Of a DNA stretch of 64,000 nt, positions 29,320 through 37,485 are shown piece after piece. Within the stretch, counting starts at the first letter, position 1, and each line of letters begins with the position of its first letter. Under the pieces are notes generated by a model. It worked only from the letters and a program-made list of their open reading frames with translations. It had not been told where the DNA came from and did no database searches. The stretch spans positions 434,001-498,000 of the forward strand of contig NZ_LIVX01000001.1 of assembly GCF_001905665.1 (NCBI RefSeq). Reading direction: 5' to 3'. The position numbers and the translations under genes are program-made. Source of the stretch: Streptomyces sp. CB02261 (lineage in GTDB: Bacteria > Actinomycetota > Actinomycetes > Streptomycetales > Streptomycetaceae).

Positions 29320-31032
29320 TCAGCTGCGGAAGGTGTCGTTCAGGACGGTCTGGCCGGAGGCGGGGACGGTCGCGGTGCGGTTGGCGCCGGACTCCCAGGT
29401 GACGTTTCCGGCGGCGTCCTTGCGGACGTACTTGTACTCGAAGGACGTTCCGGCGGGGAGGCCGAGGGTGAGCTTCCAGACCGGGTACGTGGCCGGGTCG
29501 AGCTTCAGGGCGGCGGCCGGGTTCCAGTTGCCGAGTTCGGCGCGGTTGCCGGTGACGTAGATGTTCTGGCCGACCACGGTGGTGGCGGTGACGTTGAACG
29601 AGGCGCCCGAGGTGGCGGGCGGCGTGGTCGGCGGCGTCGTCGGGGTGGTGCCGCAGCCGGTGGCGTTGACGTGCAGGGCCAGGGCGGTGTTGGCGCCGAG
29701 GGTGGCCGTGAACTGGCCGGACGCGTTCACCGTCACGGGCGTGTTCGACTGGACGTCGCAGTAGGCGCCGCCGGGCAGGGAGGTCTGGAAGGTGCGGGTG
29801 AGCGCCGAGGACTCGTGGTTGATGGCCACGTACGCCTTGGAGCCGCGGCCGAACGCGATGGCGTTGTTGCCGTTGTCCCACCAGTTGGTGACGGCCTGGC
29901 CGCGTGCGGTGTTGCGGAAGGCGACCATGGAGGAGATCTCGCGCCAGGCGTGCTGGCACTTCCAGCCGTCGGTGTAACAGGCGTTGACCTGGCCGCCGTT
30001 GGGCGGGCCGGCGTCCTTGTCGGTCCACTCGTAGCCGGAGTGGACGTCCGGGGAGCCGTAGGGCCAGGCGAGCGCGAAGACGGAGGCGAGGGTGTAGTTC
30101 GCGCCGTCCTTGTAGGAGAGGGTGTCCCCGCCGCGCTCGGTGTCGTGGTTGTCGACGAAGACGCCGGACTGGGCGGAGGGCATGTAGCCCCAGGCCTCGC
30201 CGAAGTTCTTCAGGTGGGCGAGCTTCTCGTTCTGGAGGACGCGCTTGAGGTCGCGGGCGTAGCGGAACTCCTGGACGTCTCCGCTGCCGAGGTACTCGCT
30301 CGGGGAGACGGCCTCGCCGGCGCCGTGGATGGCCTCCAGCTTCCAGTACGCGTTCGGGTTGGTCAGCCGCGACTTGATGTTCGCGAGGTCGGCGGCCGGC
30401 ATGTGCTTGGCGGCGTCGACGCGGAAGCCGTCGACACCCAGGGAGAGGAGGTCGTTGAGGTAGCCGGCTATCTTGCCGCGGACGTACTCCTCGCCGGTGT
30501 CGAGGTCGGGCAGCTGGACCAGTTCGCAGTTCTGGACGTTGCCGCGGTCCTGGTAGTTGCTGATGGTGGACCGGCAGTCGTCCATGTCGGAGCCGGAGTA
30601 CAGGCCCGGGTAGTCGTACTTGGAGAACGGGGTCCCGCCCGTTCCCGTGCCGGAGCCGTTCGCCATGTGGTTGATGACGGAGTCGGCGACGACCTTGACG
30701 CCTGCCGCGTGGCAGGTGTCGATCATGCTCTTGAAGGCGGCGCGGTCGCCGAGGCGTCCGGCGATCTTGTAGCTGACCGGCTGGTAGGAGGTCCACCACT
30801 GGCCGCCCTGGAGGTGTTCCTGGGGCGGGGAGACCTGGACGTATCCGTATCCGGCGGGGCCGAGGCGGGTGGTGCACTCACGGGCGACCGAGGCGAAGTT
30901 CCATTCGAACATCACCGCGGTGACGTCCTTCTCGCCGGGCGGGGTGGCCTGTGCGGGGGAGTTTCCCGTGACGGCCACAGCGGCGGCTCCCGCCACGAGG
31001 GCGAGTGCAGCGGCCACGGTTCTACTGGCCAT
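29320..31032 (-). CDS. aml: secreted alpha-amylase with CBM20 starch-binding domain (570 aa)
   Basis: The start is the ATG at 31032 with AGGAGGA just upstream; a signal peptide ([21 protein letters not shown] ending near AQA) follows. The GH13 catalytic domain shows [22 protein letters not shown] (nucleophile Asp), NFGEAWGY (acid Glu) and [12 protein letters not shown] Thr/Pro linker ([15 protein letters not shown]) joins a C-terminal CBM20 ([58 protein letters not shown]). It hydrolyses raw or soluble starch outside the cell. Expression is likely controlled by the LacI-type proteins here: inverted repeats flank a consensus-like promoter upstream (31101-31129). Confidence 0.97.
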   Translation of the reverse strand: MASRTVAAALALVAGAAAVAVTGNSPAQATPPGEKDVTAVMFEWNFASVARECTTRLGPAGYGYVQVSPPQEHLQGGQWWTSYQPVSYKIAGRLGDRAAFKSMIDTCHAAGVKVVADSVINHMANGSGTGTGGTPFSKYDYPGLYSGSDMDDCRSTISNYQDRGNVQNCELVQLPDLDTGEEYVRGKIAGYLNDLLSLGVDGFRVDAAKHMPAADLANIKSRLTNPNAYWKLEAIHGAGEAVSPSEYLGSGDVQEFRYARDLKRVLQNEKLAHLKNFGEAWGYMPSAQSGVFVDNHDTERGGDTLSYKDGANYTLASVFALAWPYGSPDVHSGYEWTDKDAGPPNGGQVNACYTDGWKCQHAWREISSMVAFRNTARGQAVTNWWDNGNNAIAFGRGSKAYVAINHESSALTRTFQTSLPGGAYCDVQSNTPVTVNASGQFTATLGANTALALHVNATGCGTTPTTPPTTPPATSGASFNVTATTVVGQNIYVTGNRAELGNWNPAAALKLDPATYPVWKLTLGLPAGTSFEYKYVRKDAAGNVTWESGANRTATVPASGQTVLNDTFRS

Positions 31033-31064
31033 GCTTCCTCCTGTACGACGTCGGTGTCGCAAGA

Positions 31065-31087
31065 AGTTGCCGAAAACTTCAGCAACT
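31065..31087. promoter_or_regulatory. inverted repeat in the aml leader (candidate LacI-family operator)
   Basis: AGTTGC (31065-31070) and GCAACT (31082-31087) form an inverted repeat with an 11-base spacer, just downstream of the predicted aml promoter. CGCAAG at 31058-31063 adjoins it. The position suits repression by roadblock. Confidence 0.55.
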
Positions 31088-31100
31088 GTTTTCAGCCGTG

Positions 31101-31129
31101 ACCGTACGAGTGCCCCGGCGCCCGGTCAA
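31101..31129 (-). promoter_or_regulatory. aml promoter (sigma-70-type -35/-10)
   Basis: Read on the minus strand, TTGACC (31129-31124) is followed after exactly 17 bases by TACGGT (31106-31101). Both fit the vegetative actinomycete consensus. The predicted start site is near 31094, giving a leader of about 60 bases. Confidence 0.65.
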
Positions 31130-31146
31130 CCCTCCGGACACCCCAA

Positions 31147-31172
31147 CGCAAGTTGTTACGAAAGGACTTGCG
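31147..31172. promoter_or_regulatory. CGCAAG-N14-CTTGCG operator overlapping the lacI-type stop codon
   Basis: CGCAAG (31147-31152) and CTTGCG (31167-31172) form a perfect 6-bp inverted repeat about 18 bp upstream of the aml -35 box. The TAA stop of the upstream LacI gene (31156-31158) lies inside it, so the repeat also encodes that protein's last residues. The GCAAG/CTTGC arms match those before malE and malR. Confidence 0.6.
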
Positions 31173-32235
31173 GCTCGGGGTGAGCGGGGGCGGGAGGCTG
31201 CGCCGTGGAGCCGCGCACCACCAGCTCCGGCTGGAACACGAACTCCGTGCGCTGCACCGGATTGCCTTCGATCTCCTCCAGGAGCGCGCCGACCGCCGCC
31301 GTCGCCATGGCCTGGACGGGCTGGCGCACGGTGGAGAGCGGGGGGCTGGTGAAGGCGATGAGGGGCGAGTCGTCGAAGCCGACGACGGAGACGTCCCCCG
31401 GCACGTCGAGGCCCCGGGCGCGGACGGCGCGGATGACGCCGAGCGCCATCAGGTCGGAGCCGCAGACGATGCCCGTGCAGCCCTCGCGGAGCAGGATGTC
31501 GGCGGCTGCGTGGCCGCCCTCGACGCCGAAGAGCGTGGGTCTGATGAACCGCTCCGCCTCGGCCCGTTCGACGCCGAGGAGTTCGTACAGCTCGGCGGTG
31601 AAGCCCTCGGCCTTGCGGCGTGAGGGGACGTAGCGGGTGGGGCCGATGGCGAGGCCGATGCGCTCGTGGCCCAGCTCGACCAGGTGGCGTACGGCCATGC
31701 GGGCGGCGGCCCGGTCGTCCGGGGAGACGAAGTTGGCGTCGATGTTCTCGTTGTAGCCGTTGATGAGGACGTACGGCACGCCCCGGGCGGTCAGCCGGGC
31801 GTAGCGGGCCGGGTCGGCGGAGGCGTCCGCGTGCAGCCCGGAGAGGAAGACGATGCCGGCCACCCCGCGCTCCACGAGCTGCTCGACGAGCTCGTCCTCG
31901 GTGGCGCCGCCTGGCATCTGGGTGCAGAGCACCGGGGTGTAGCCGTGGCCGGCGAGGACCTGTTCGACGACCTGGGCGAAGGCCGGGAAGATCGGGTTGG
32001 TCAGCTCGGGCACGACGAGTCCGACGAGGCCCGCGCTGCGGCGTTTGAGCCGTACGGGACGCTCGTAGCCGAGGACGTCGAGCGCCGCGAGCACCTTGTG
32101 CCGGGTCGCGCCGGCCACGCCCGCCTTGCCGTTGAGGACACGGCTGACGGTGGCCTCGCTGACGCCGGACTGGGCCGCGATGTCCGCGAGCCGCGGGGCG
32201 CCGTTCCCGGCGCCCCGCGGCAGGGGGATCGTCAC
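31156..32235 (-). CDS. LacI family regulator, MalR paralogue (359 aa)
   Basis: The HTH lies at about residues 14-35 (RLADIAAQSGVSEATVSRVL), followed by the hinge NGKAGVAGATRHKVLAALD. The periplasmic-binding-like domain contains GLVGLVVPELTNPIFPAFAQ, the effector pocket around CGSDLMALGVIRA, and VGFDDSPLIAFTSPPLSTVRQP. It is strikingly similar to MalR at 37.5 kb along its whole length, and the recognition helix is the same in both. The GTG start overlaps the stop of the alpha-glucosidase gene by 4 bp (GTGA), so it is translationally coupled as the last gene of the malEFG-glucosidase operon. It probably controls aml and perhaps malE with MalR. Confidence 0.94.
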   Translation of the reverse strand: MTIPLPRGAGNGAPRLADIAAQSGVSEATVSRVLNGKAGVAGATRHKVLAALDVLGYERPVRLKRRSAGLVGLVVPELTNPIFPAFAQVVEQVLAGHGYTPVLCTQMPGGATEDELVEQLVERGVAGIVFLSGLHADASADPARYARLTARGVPYVLINGYNENIDANFVSPDDRAAARMAVRHLVELGHERIGLAIGPTRYVPSRRKAEGFTAELYELLGVERAEAERFIRPTLFGVEGGHAAADILLREGCTGIVCGSDLMALGVIRAVRARGLDVPGDVSVVGFDDSPLIAFTSPPLSTVRQPVQAMATAAVGALLEEIEGNPVQRTEFVFQPELVVRGSTAQPPAPAHPEPQVLS

Positions 32236-33911
32236 ACCGCCCACCAGACGGTGGTGTCGGCGGGCACCTCGGCTGTGCCCTCGCCGTCGGCGGCGACGAT
32301 CTTGACGTCCTCGTTGGAGAGGAGATACCGGCCGGGCAGCGGGACGGAGATGGCCCGGCCGGTGGTGTTGGCGGTGCAGACGAATCCGTCGCGGCGGAAG
32401 GAGAGCACACCCTCGGGCGCCTCCAGCCACTCGACGGCCTCGCCCGCACCGAGCTCGGGACGCTCCCGCCGTACGGCGAGGGCGCTGCGGTACAGCTCCA
32501 GGGTGGAGCCGGGGTCGCCGGTCTGCGCCTCGACGCTCAGCGCGCCCCAGCTCGCCGGCTGCGGCAGCCAGGAGCCGCCGCCGCCGAAGCCGTACGAGGA
32601 GCCCTCGACGGTCCACGGGATCGGGACCCGGCAGCCGTCGCGGAAGCCGTCCTGGCCGCTGGCCCGCCAGAACGACGGGTCCTGGCGCACCTCGTCGGGC
32701 AGGTCGGTGACGTCCGGCAGACCGAGCTCCTCGCCCTGGTAGACGTAGGCCGAGCCGGGCAGCGCCAGCATCAGGAGCGTCGCGGCGCGGGCCCGTCGCA
32801 GGCCGAGTTCGCGGTCGCCGGGGGTCCGCAGCTGGGTGCCGAGGCCCGCCGGGTTGGCGAAGCGGGTGGCGTGCCGGGTGACGTCGTGGTTGGAGAGGAC
32901 CCAGGTGGTGGGCGCGCCGACGGGGAGCATCGCCTCCAGCGACTCGTCGATGACGCGGCGCAGCTCGGCGGCGTCCCAGTGGGTGCCCAGGTACTGGAAG
33001 TTGAAGGCCTGGTGCATCTCGTCGGGGCGCACGTAGTTCGCGGTGCGCGCGACGGTGGGGGTCCAGGCCTCGGCGACGAGGACGCGCTCGCCGTCGTACT
33101 CGGAGAGGACCTTCCGCCAGGAGCGGTAGACCTCGTGGACGCCGTCCTGGTCGAAGAAGGGCATGACGTCGTTGCCGAGCAGCTTCAGCTGGTCGTGGGC
33201 GCCGAGGTCGGGCAGGCCCTCGGCCTTGACGAGACCGTGGGCGACGTCGACGCGGAAGCCGTCGACGCCCATGTCGAGCCAGAAGCGGAGGATCGACCGG
33301 AACTCGTCCCGGACGGCGGGGTGCTCCCAGTTGAAGTCGGGCTGCTCCGGGGCGAAGAGGTGGAGGTACCAGTCGCCGGGGGTGCCGTCCGGGTTCTCGG
33401 TACGGGTCCAGGCCGGGCCGCCGAAGATCGACTCCCAGTCGTTGGGCGGCAGTTCACCGTTCTTCCCCTTGCCGGGGAGGAAGTGGTAGCGCTCGCGCAG
33501 CGGCGACCCGGGGCCCTCGCGCAGCGCGCGCTGGAACCACTCGTGCTGGTCGGAGGAGTGGTTCGGCACCAGGTCGACGATGATGCGCAGGCCCAGGGCG
33601 TGGGCCTCGCGGATCAGCGCGTCGGCGTCGAGGAGCGAGCCGAACATGGGGTCGATGGCCCGGTAGTCGGCGACGTCGTAGCCGGCGTCGGCCTGCGGCG
33701 AGGCGTAGAACGGGGAGAGCCAGACGGCGTCGACGCCGAGCTCCTTGAGGTACGGCAGCCGGCTGCGGACACCCTCCAGGTCGCCCATGCCGTCGCCGTT
33801 GCCGTCGGCGAAGCTGCGCGGGTAGACCTGGTAGATCACGGCGTCTCTCCACCAGCCCGTGTGCGTGCCGGTGGTCGGGGCGTCGGCCGGGGTGGCGAGA
33901 TGCTGGGTCAT
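32232..33911 (-). CDS. aglA: GH13 alpha-glucosidase, cytoplasmic (559 aa)
   Basis: There is no signal peptide. GH13 motifs: [43 protein letters not shown] (nucleophile Asp), VLVAEAWTP (acid Glu) and VLSNHDVTRH. The maltose/oligo-1,6-glucosidase-type N-terminus and lack of export fit the enzyme that hydrolyses imported maltodextrins inside the cell. From memory, a glucosidase gene (aglA) occupies the same place after malG in S. coelicolor. It lies 50 bp downstream of malG and is 4-bp coupled to the LacI gene that follows. Confidence 0.95.
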   Translation of the reverse strand: MTQHLATPADAPTTGTHTGWWRDAVIYQVYPRSFADGNGDGMGDLEGVRSRLPYLKELGVDAVWLSPFYASPQADAGYDVADYRAIDPMFGSLLDADALIREAHALGLRIIVDLVPNHSSDQHEWFQRALREGPGSPLRERYHFLPGKGKNGELPPNDWESIFGGPAWTRTENPDGTPGDWYLHLFAPEQPDFNWEHPAVRDEFRSILRFWLDMGVDGFRVDVAHGLVKAEGLPDLGAHDQLKLLGNDVMPFFDQDGVHEVYRSWRKVLSEYDGERVLVAEAWTPTVARTANYVRPDEMHQAFNFQYLGTHWDAAELRRVIDESLEAMLPVGAPTTWVLSNHDVTRHATRFANPAGLGTQLRTPGDRELGLRRARAATLLMLALPGSAYVYQGEELGLPDVTDLPDEVRQDPSFWRASGQDGFRDGCRVPIPWTVEGSSYGFGGGGSWLPQPASWGALSVEAQTGDPGSTLELYRSALAVRRERPELGAGEAVEWLEAPEGVLSFRRDGFVCTANTTGRAISVPLPGRYLLSNEDVKIVAADGEGTAEVPADTTVWWAV

Positions 33912-33961
33912 GTCTTCCCTGGGAGGTAAGGAGGTGCGTACGGGAGGGGCGCTCAGGGCCG

Positions 33962-34831
33962 TCAGCCCTTGACGGCACCGGCGGACATGCCGGTGACCAG
34001 GTGCCGCTGGGCGAAGAGGAACACCAGGGCGGCGGGGATGGCGATGAGCACGGAGGCCGCCGCCATCGGGCCCCACTGGGCGCCGTACTGGTTGACGAAC
34101 TTCTGCAGTCCGCCGGCCAGGGTGAGGTTCTCGTCGCCGACCATGAAGGCGGAGGCGTAGGCGACCTCGCCCCATGCGGTGATGAAGGAGTAGAAGGCGG
34201 TGACGGCGATGCCCGGCTTGGCCAGCGGCAGGATCAGCCGCCAGAACGTGCCGAACGGGGTGAGGCCGTCGACGTAGCCGGACTCGTCGATCTCGCGCGG
34301 GATGGTGTCGAAGAAGCCCTTCATCATCCACGCGCAGAAGGGGACGGCGATGGTCAGGTACGTGATGACCAGGCCGACCGGCTGGTTGAGCAGGCCCATC
34401 GACGCCATGATGTTGTAGATCGGCACGATGAGGACGGCGACCGGGAACATCTGGGTGATGAGCAGCGTCCACATCAGGCCGCGCTTTCCGGGGAAGCGGA
34501 AGCGGCTGACGGCGTAGCCCGTCGTGGCGGAGATGAAGACGCCGATGACGGTGGTGAGACCGGCGACGAGCAGCGAGTTCGCGAACCAGGTGAGGAACGG
34601 GGTGTCGTTCAGCAGGTTCGTGTAGTTCTCGACCGTCGTCTCCTTGAAGAAGTCCGTGGTGGTCGCGAACTTCGCGGGCTTCAGCGAGGTCAGCAGGACC
34701 CAGAGGACCGGGAAGACGGCGATCACCGACGCCACGACGAGCGTGACGTGCAGCGCGACCGAGGCGAGCGGCGAACGGCGGCCGCGGACCGGGAGGTTCG
34801 CGGTCGGCGGGGTGGGGGTCGTGGTGGTCAC
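33962..34831 (-). CDS. malG: maltose/maltodextrin ABC transporter permease MalG
   Basis: This 289-residue inner-membrane permease has six hydrophobic segments (for example VALHVTLVVASVIAVFPVLWVLL and LTTVIGVFISATTGYAV). The EAA-type cytoplasmic loop, which docks to the ATPase, appears as IPREIDESGYVDGLTPFGTFWRLILPLAKPG, including the conserved Gly. The GTG start overlaps the malF stop by 4 bp (GTGA), giving translational coupling. It imports maltodextrin together with MalF and MalE. No ATPase gene is adjacent; in Streptomyces the shared MsiK ATPase encoded elsewhere serves this role. Confidence 0.96.
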   Translation of the reverse strand: MTTTTPTPPTANLPVRGRRSPLASVALHVTLVVASVIAVFPVLWVLLTSLKPAKFATTTDFFKETTVENYTNLLNDTPFLTWFANSLLVAGLTTVIGVFISATTGYAVSRFRFPGKRGLMWTLLITQMFPVAVLIVPIYNIMASMGLLNQPVGLVITYLTIAVPFCAWMMKGFFDTIPREIDESGYVDGLTPFGTFWRLILPLAKPGIAVTAFYSFITAWGEVAYASAFMVGDENLTLAGGLQKFVNQYGAQWGPMAAASVLIAIPAALVFLFAQRHLVTGMSAGAVKG

Positions 34832-35841
34832 CAGACTTCTCCCTGCTTGCGGAGGACGCGCTGGTAGATCGCGGCGAAGATCATCAGCAGGACCAGGATG
34901 AGGACGCCCCACGTGGACGACTGGGCGAAGTCGCGCGGGCTGATCTCGAAGGAGAACTTGTACGCCTGGGTGACGAGGATCTGGGTGGCCTCGCCGGGTC
35001 CGCCCCGGGTGAGCAGGAAGATCACCGGGAACATGTTGAAGGTCCAGATGGTGGAGAGCAGGATCACCGTCGTCGACACCGAGCTGAGCCCGGGCATGGT
35101 GATGTGCCGGAAGCGCTGCCACGCGTTGGCGCCGTCCATCTCGGCGGCCTCGTACAGCTCGCCGGGGATGGACTGGAGCCCGCCGAGGAGGGCGACCATC
35201 ATGAAGGGGACGCCGAGCCAGACGTTCACGAGGATGACCGAGAACTTGGCCCAGGTGGGGTCGTTCAGCCACGGCACGGCGTCGATGCCGCCGCCCGCGA
35301 GAAGCTTGTTGAGGAGACCGTTGTCCTGGTTGTAGAGGAAGCGCCAGGCGAAGACGGAGACGAAGCCGGGCACGGCCCAGGGCAGGATCAGCAGCATCCG
35401 GTAGACGGAGCGGCCGGCGATCCTGCGGTTGAGGATGTTGGCGAGTCCGAGACCGAGGGCGAAGGTGATCGCCACACAGGACACGGTCCACACGATCGTC
35501 CAGCCGAGCGTCCCGAGGAACTGGCCGCCGGTGAGCGCGTCGGCGTAGTTGTCGAGTCCGACGAACTCATAGGTGGCCGGGATCTCGTTGACACCGATCG
35601 ACCGCGCCACGTTGCGCTCGTTGGCGTCGGTGAGGGACAGGTAGATGCCGCGGACCAGCGGGTAGCCGATGATCACGGCGATCACCACGGTCACCGGGGC
35701 GATCATCGCCCAGGCGTACCAGTGGGTGGAGCGGGAGCGCTTCGCCGCGCCCCGGGGCTTACCAGTTCCGCGGCTCCGGCCGCGGGCGACGTGGTCGCCC
35801 GCGGCCTTCACCACCGACTGGCTGGGGGTGTCCACAGCCAT
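34828..35841 (-). CDS. malF: maltose/maltodextrin ABC transporter permease MalF
   Basis: The cytoplasmic N-terminus is basic and followed by six membrane segments, starting YAWAMIAPVTVVIAVIIGYPLV. The EAA loop is IPGELYEAAEMDGANAWQRFRHITMPGL. The length (337 aa) is typical of the Gram-positive MalF class, which lacks the long P2 loop of E. coli MalF. It lies 22 bp after malE and is 4-bp coupled to malG. Confidence 0.96.
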   Translation of the reverse strand: MAVDTPSQSVVKAAGDHVARGRSRGTGKPRGAAKRSRSTHWYAWAMIAPVTVVIAVIIGYPLVRGIYLSLTDANERNVARSIGVNEIPATYEFVGLDNYADALTGGQFLGTLGWTIVWTVSCVAITFALGLGLANILNRRIAGRSVYRMLLILPWAVPGFVSVFAWRFLYNQDNGLLNKLLAGGGIDAVPWLNDPTWAKFSVILVNVWLGVPFMMVALLGGLQSIPGELYEAAEMDGANAWQRFRHITMPGLSSVSTTVILLSTIWTFNMFPVIFLLTRGGPGEATQILVTQAYKFSFEISPRDFAQSSTWGVLILVLLMIFAAIYQRVLRKQGEVW

Positions 35842-35863
35842 CAGCCGGCCTGCCTTCCCATTG

Positions 35864-37138
35864 CTACTTCCAGTCCTTCAGGAGCTTGCGGTAGGAGTCA
35901 CCCGTCGCCTTGGCTCCCGCGTCCGGGGTGGTCTGGCCGGTCAGGACCTTGGTGTACTCGGTGACGAGCGGCGCGAAGAGGCTGCCGGTCTCCGGGATCC
36001 AGGGGCGCTCGACGGCCTTGTCGACGACCGGCTTGAAGAAGGTGATCATCTCGTTGGTCGCCACGTCCGGCTTGATGTAGACGGACTGACGGGTCGGGAG
36101 GAGGCTCAGCTCCTTCGCGACCGTCGCCTGCGTCTCGGCCGAGGTCATGTACTCGGCGAAGGCGTAGGAGGCGTCGAGGTTCTTGGAGCCCGCGTAGACG
36201 GCGAGGTTGTGACCGCCCTGCGGGGCACCCTGGCCGGCCGAACCGGCCGGGACCGGGGCGATGCCCAGGTTGGCCTTGTTCGTGAACTCCTTGCCGGCGT
36301 ACGTGTCGGAGACGGCCCACGGGCCGTTGATCATCATGGCGACCTTGCCGTCCTTGAAGGCCGTCTGCATGTTGTTCCAGCCGTCGGTCGCGTCGGTCTT
36401 GGCCGCGCCCGAGTCGACCAGGTCCTTGACGACCTTGAACGCCTTCACACCGGCGGGGTTGTCGACGGTGATCGTCTTCTTCTCCGCGTCGACGAGGTCG
36501 CCGCCCTCGCCGTACAGGAAGGAGAGGAACCAGTAGGCGTCGTCGCCGCGCAGGTACAGGCCGGGCTTGCCGGTCTTCTGCTTGATCTTGGCGGAGACGG
36601 TCTTCAGCTCGTCGATGGTCTTGGGGACCGTGACGCCGGCCTCCTTGAAGATCTTCTTGTTGTAGAAGATGCCCATGGAGTCGATGACCTGCGGCACCGC
36701 GTACGTCTTGCCGTTGTACTTGGTGGAGGCCGCGGCCTGCTCCAGGAAGTCCTCGGCGCCCTTGAGGGCCGGGGTGCCGTCGAGCGGGGCCAGGTAGCCG
36801 AGGTCGGCGAACTCGGGGGTCCAGGCGACCTCGGAGCGGATGACGTCGGGCGCGCCGGAGCCGGACTGCGCGGCGTTCTTGAACTTGTTCTGCGCCTCAC
36901 CGAACGGCACGTTCACGTACTTGACGGTGACCTTCGGGTGCTTCTTCTTGAAGTCCTCGGCGACCTTCTTGAAGACCTTGTCCTCGGAACCGACCGTGGA
37001 GGTGTCCCACCAGGTCACGGTGCCGGAAAGCTCGCCCGAGCTCTTCGAGCCGCCGTCCGAACCGCTGTCGCTCCCGCACGCCGCCAGGGTCACGCCCAGG
37101 GCCGCGACCAGCGCGGTGGCCGCTATGCCACGCCGCAT
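35864..37138 (-). CDS. malE: maltose/maltodextrin-binding lipoprotein MalE
   Basis: The 424-residue lipoprotein has an N-terminal signal with lipobox LAAC (Cys21) followed by a Ser/Gly-rich tether (GSDSGSDGGSKSSG). The solute-binding domain (type 1) shows GTVTWWDTSTVGSEDKVFKK, APDVIRSEVAWTPEFADLGY and GKVAMMINGPWAVSDTY. The start ATG has GAAGGAG upstream. It is the first gene of the malEFG-glucosidase-lacI operon. The 347-bp region shared with divergent malR carries GCAAG/CTTGC repeats, including one at 37257-37277. Confidence 0.97.
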   Translation of the reverse strand: MRRGIAATALVAALGVTLAACGSDSGSDGGSKSSGELSGTVTWWDTSTVGSEDKVFKKVAEDFKKKHPKVTVKYVNVPFGEAQNKFKNAAQSGSGAPDVIRSEVAWTPEFADLGYLAPLDGTPALKGAEDFLEQAAASTKYNGKTYAVPQVIDSMGIFYNKKIFKEAGVTVPKTIDELKTVSAKIKQKTGKPGLYLRGDDAYWFLSFLYGEGGDLVDAEKKTITVDNPAGVKAFKVVKDLVDSGAAKTDATDGWNNMQTAFKDGKVAMMINGPWAVSDTYAGKEFTNKANLGIAPVPAGSAGQGAPQGGHNLAVYAGSKNLDASYAFAEYMTSAETQATVAKELSLLPTRQSVYIKPDVATNEMITFFKPVVDKAVERPWIPETGSLFAPLVTEYTKVLTGQTTPDAGAKATGDSYRKLLKDWK

Positions 37139-37256
37139 GTGAACTCCTTCAATGATCCCGGGGGGACGAGGGGCTGGAACCTTCCTCATGCGACCGCTCC
37201 CTCGCGGCGCTCCGGGTTGCCAGGAACGTAACAGGGATGAAAACGAGCCGAAAGAG

Positions 37257-37277
37257 CTTGCGGGAACTTTCTGCAAG
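37257..37277. promoter_or_regulatory. CTTGC-N11-GCAAG operator near malE
   Basis: Perfect 5-bp inverted repeat with an 11-base spacer, 119 bp upstream of malE. It shares its arms with repeats before aml and malR. It is the likely MalR site; MalR repression of malEFG is established in S. coelicolor. Confidence 0.65.
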
Positions 37278-37401
37278 ACCGGGGGATCGTTACATCCACG
37301 TGTCCCTAAGGTTGCCATCGGATCGCTTGACAGCGGCTGACACAGGGCTCTCGGAGGGCGCGCGGCCCCTCGCGCGCGCCTCATCCACCCTTCGTGCGCC
37401 C

Positions 37402-37436
37402 CGCAAGACCTGCAAGACCTTGCGAGGTGGCTTGCA
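37402..37436. promoter_or_regulatory. GCAAGACCT direct repeats and CGCAAG/CTTGCG palindrome near malR
   Basis: The 9-mer GCAAGACCT is repeated perfectly in tandem (37403-37411 and 37412-37420). CGCAAG (37402-37407) also pairs with CTTGCG (37419-37424) across 11 bases, and another CTTGCA follows at 37431-37436. It lies about 50-85 bp before malR, fitting autoregulation. Confidence 0.6.
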
Positions 37437-37485
37437 TCACCAGGCCGGTGGGCAATACGCCCCGTGACCGGTACAGTCCATCCTC

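Larger units (their letters stand above)
37139..37485. promoter_or_regulatory. malE-malR divergent control region
   Basis: 347 bp between divergent starts. It is less GC-rich than the coding DNA. A TTGACA hexamer at 37327-37332 on the plus strand could be a -35 box for malR, but no convincing -10 is paired with it. Operator-like repeats lie at 37257-37277 (malE side) and 37402-37436 (malR side). Confidence 0.6.
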
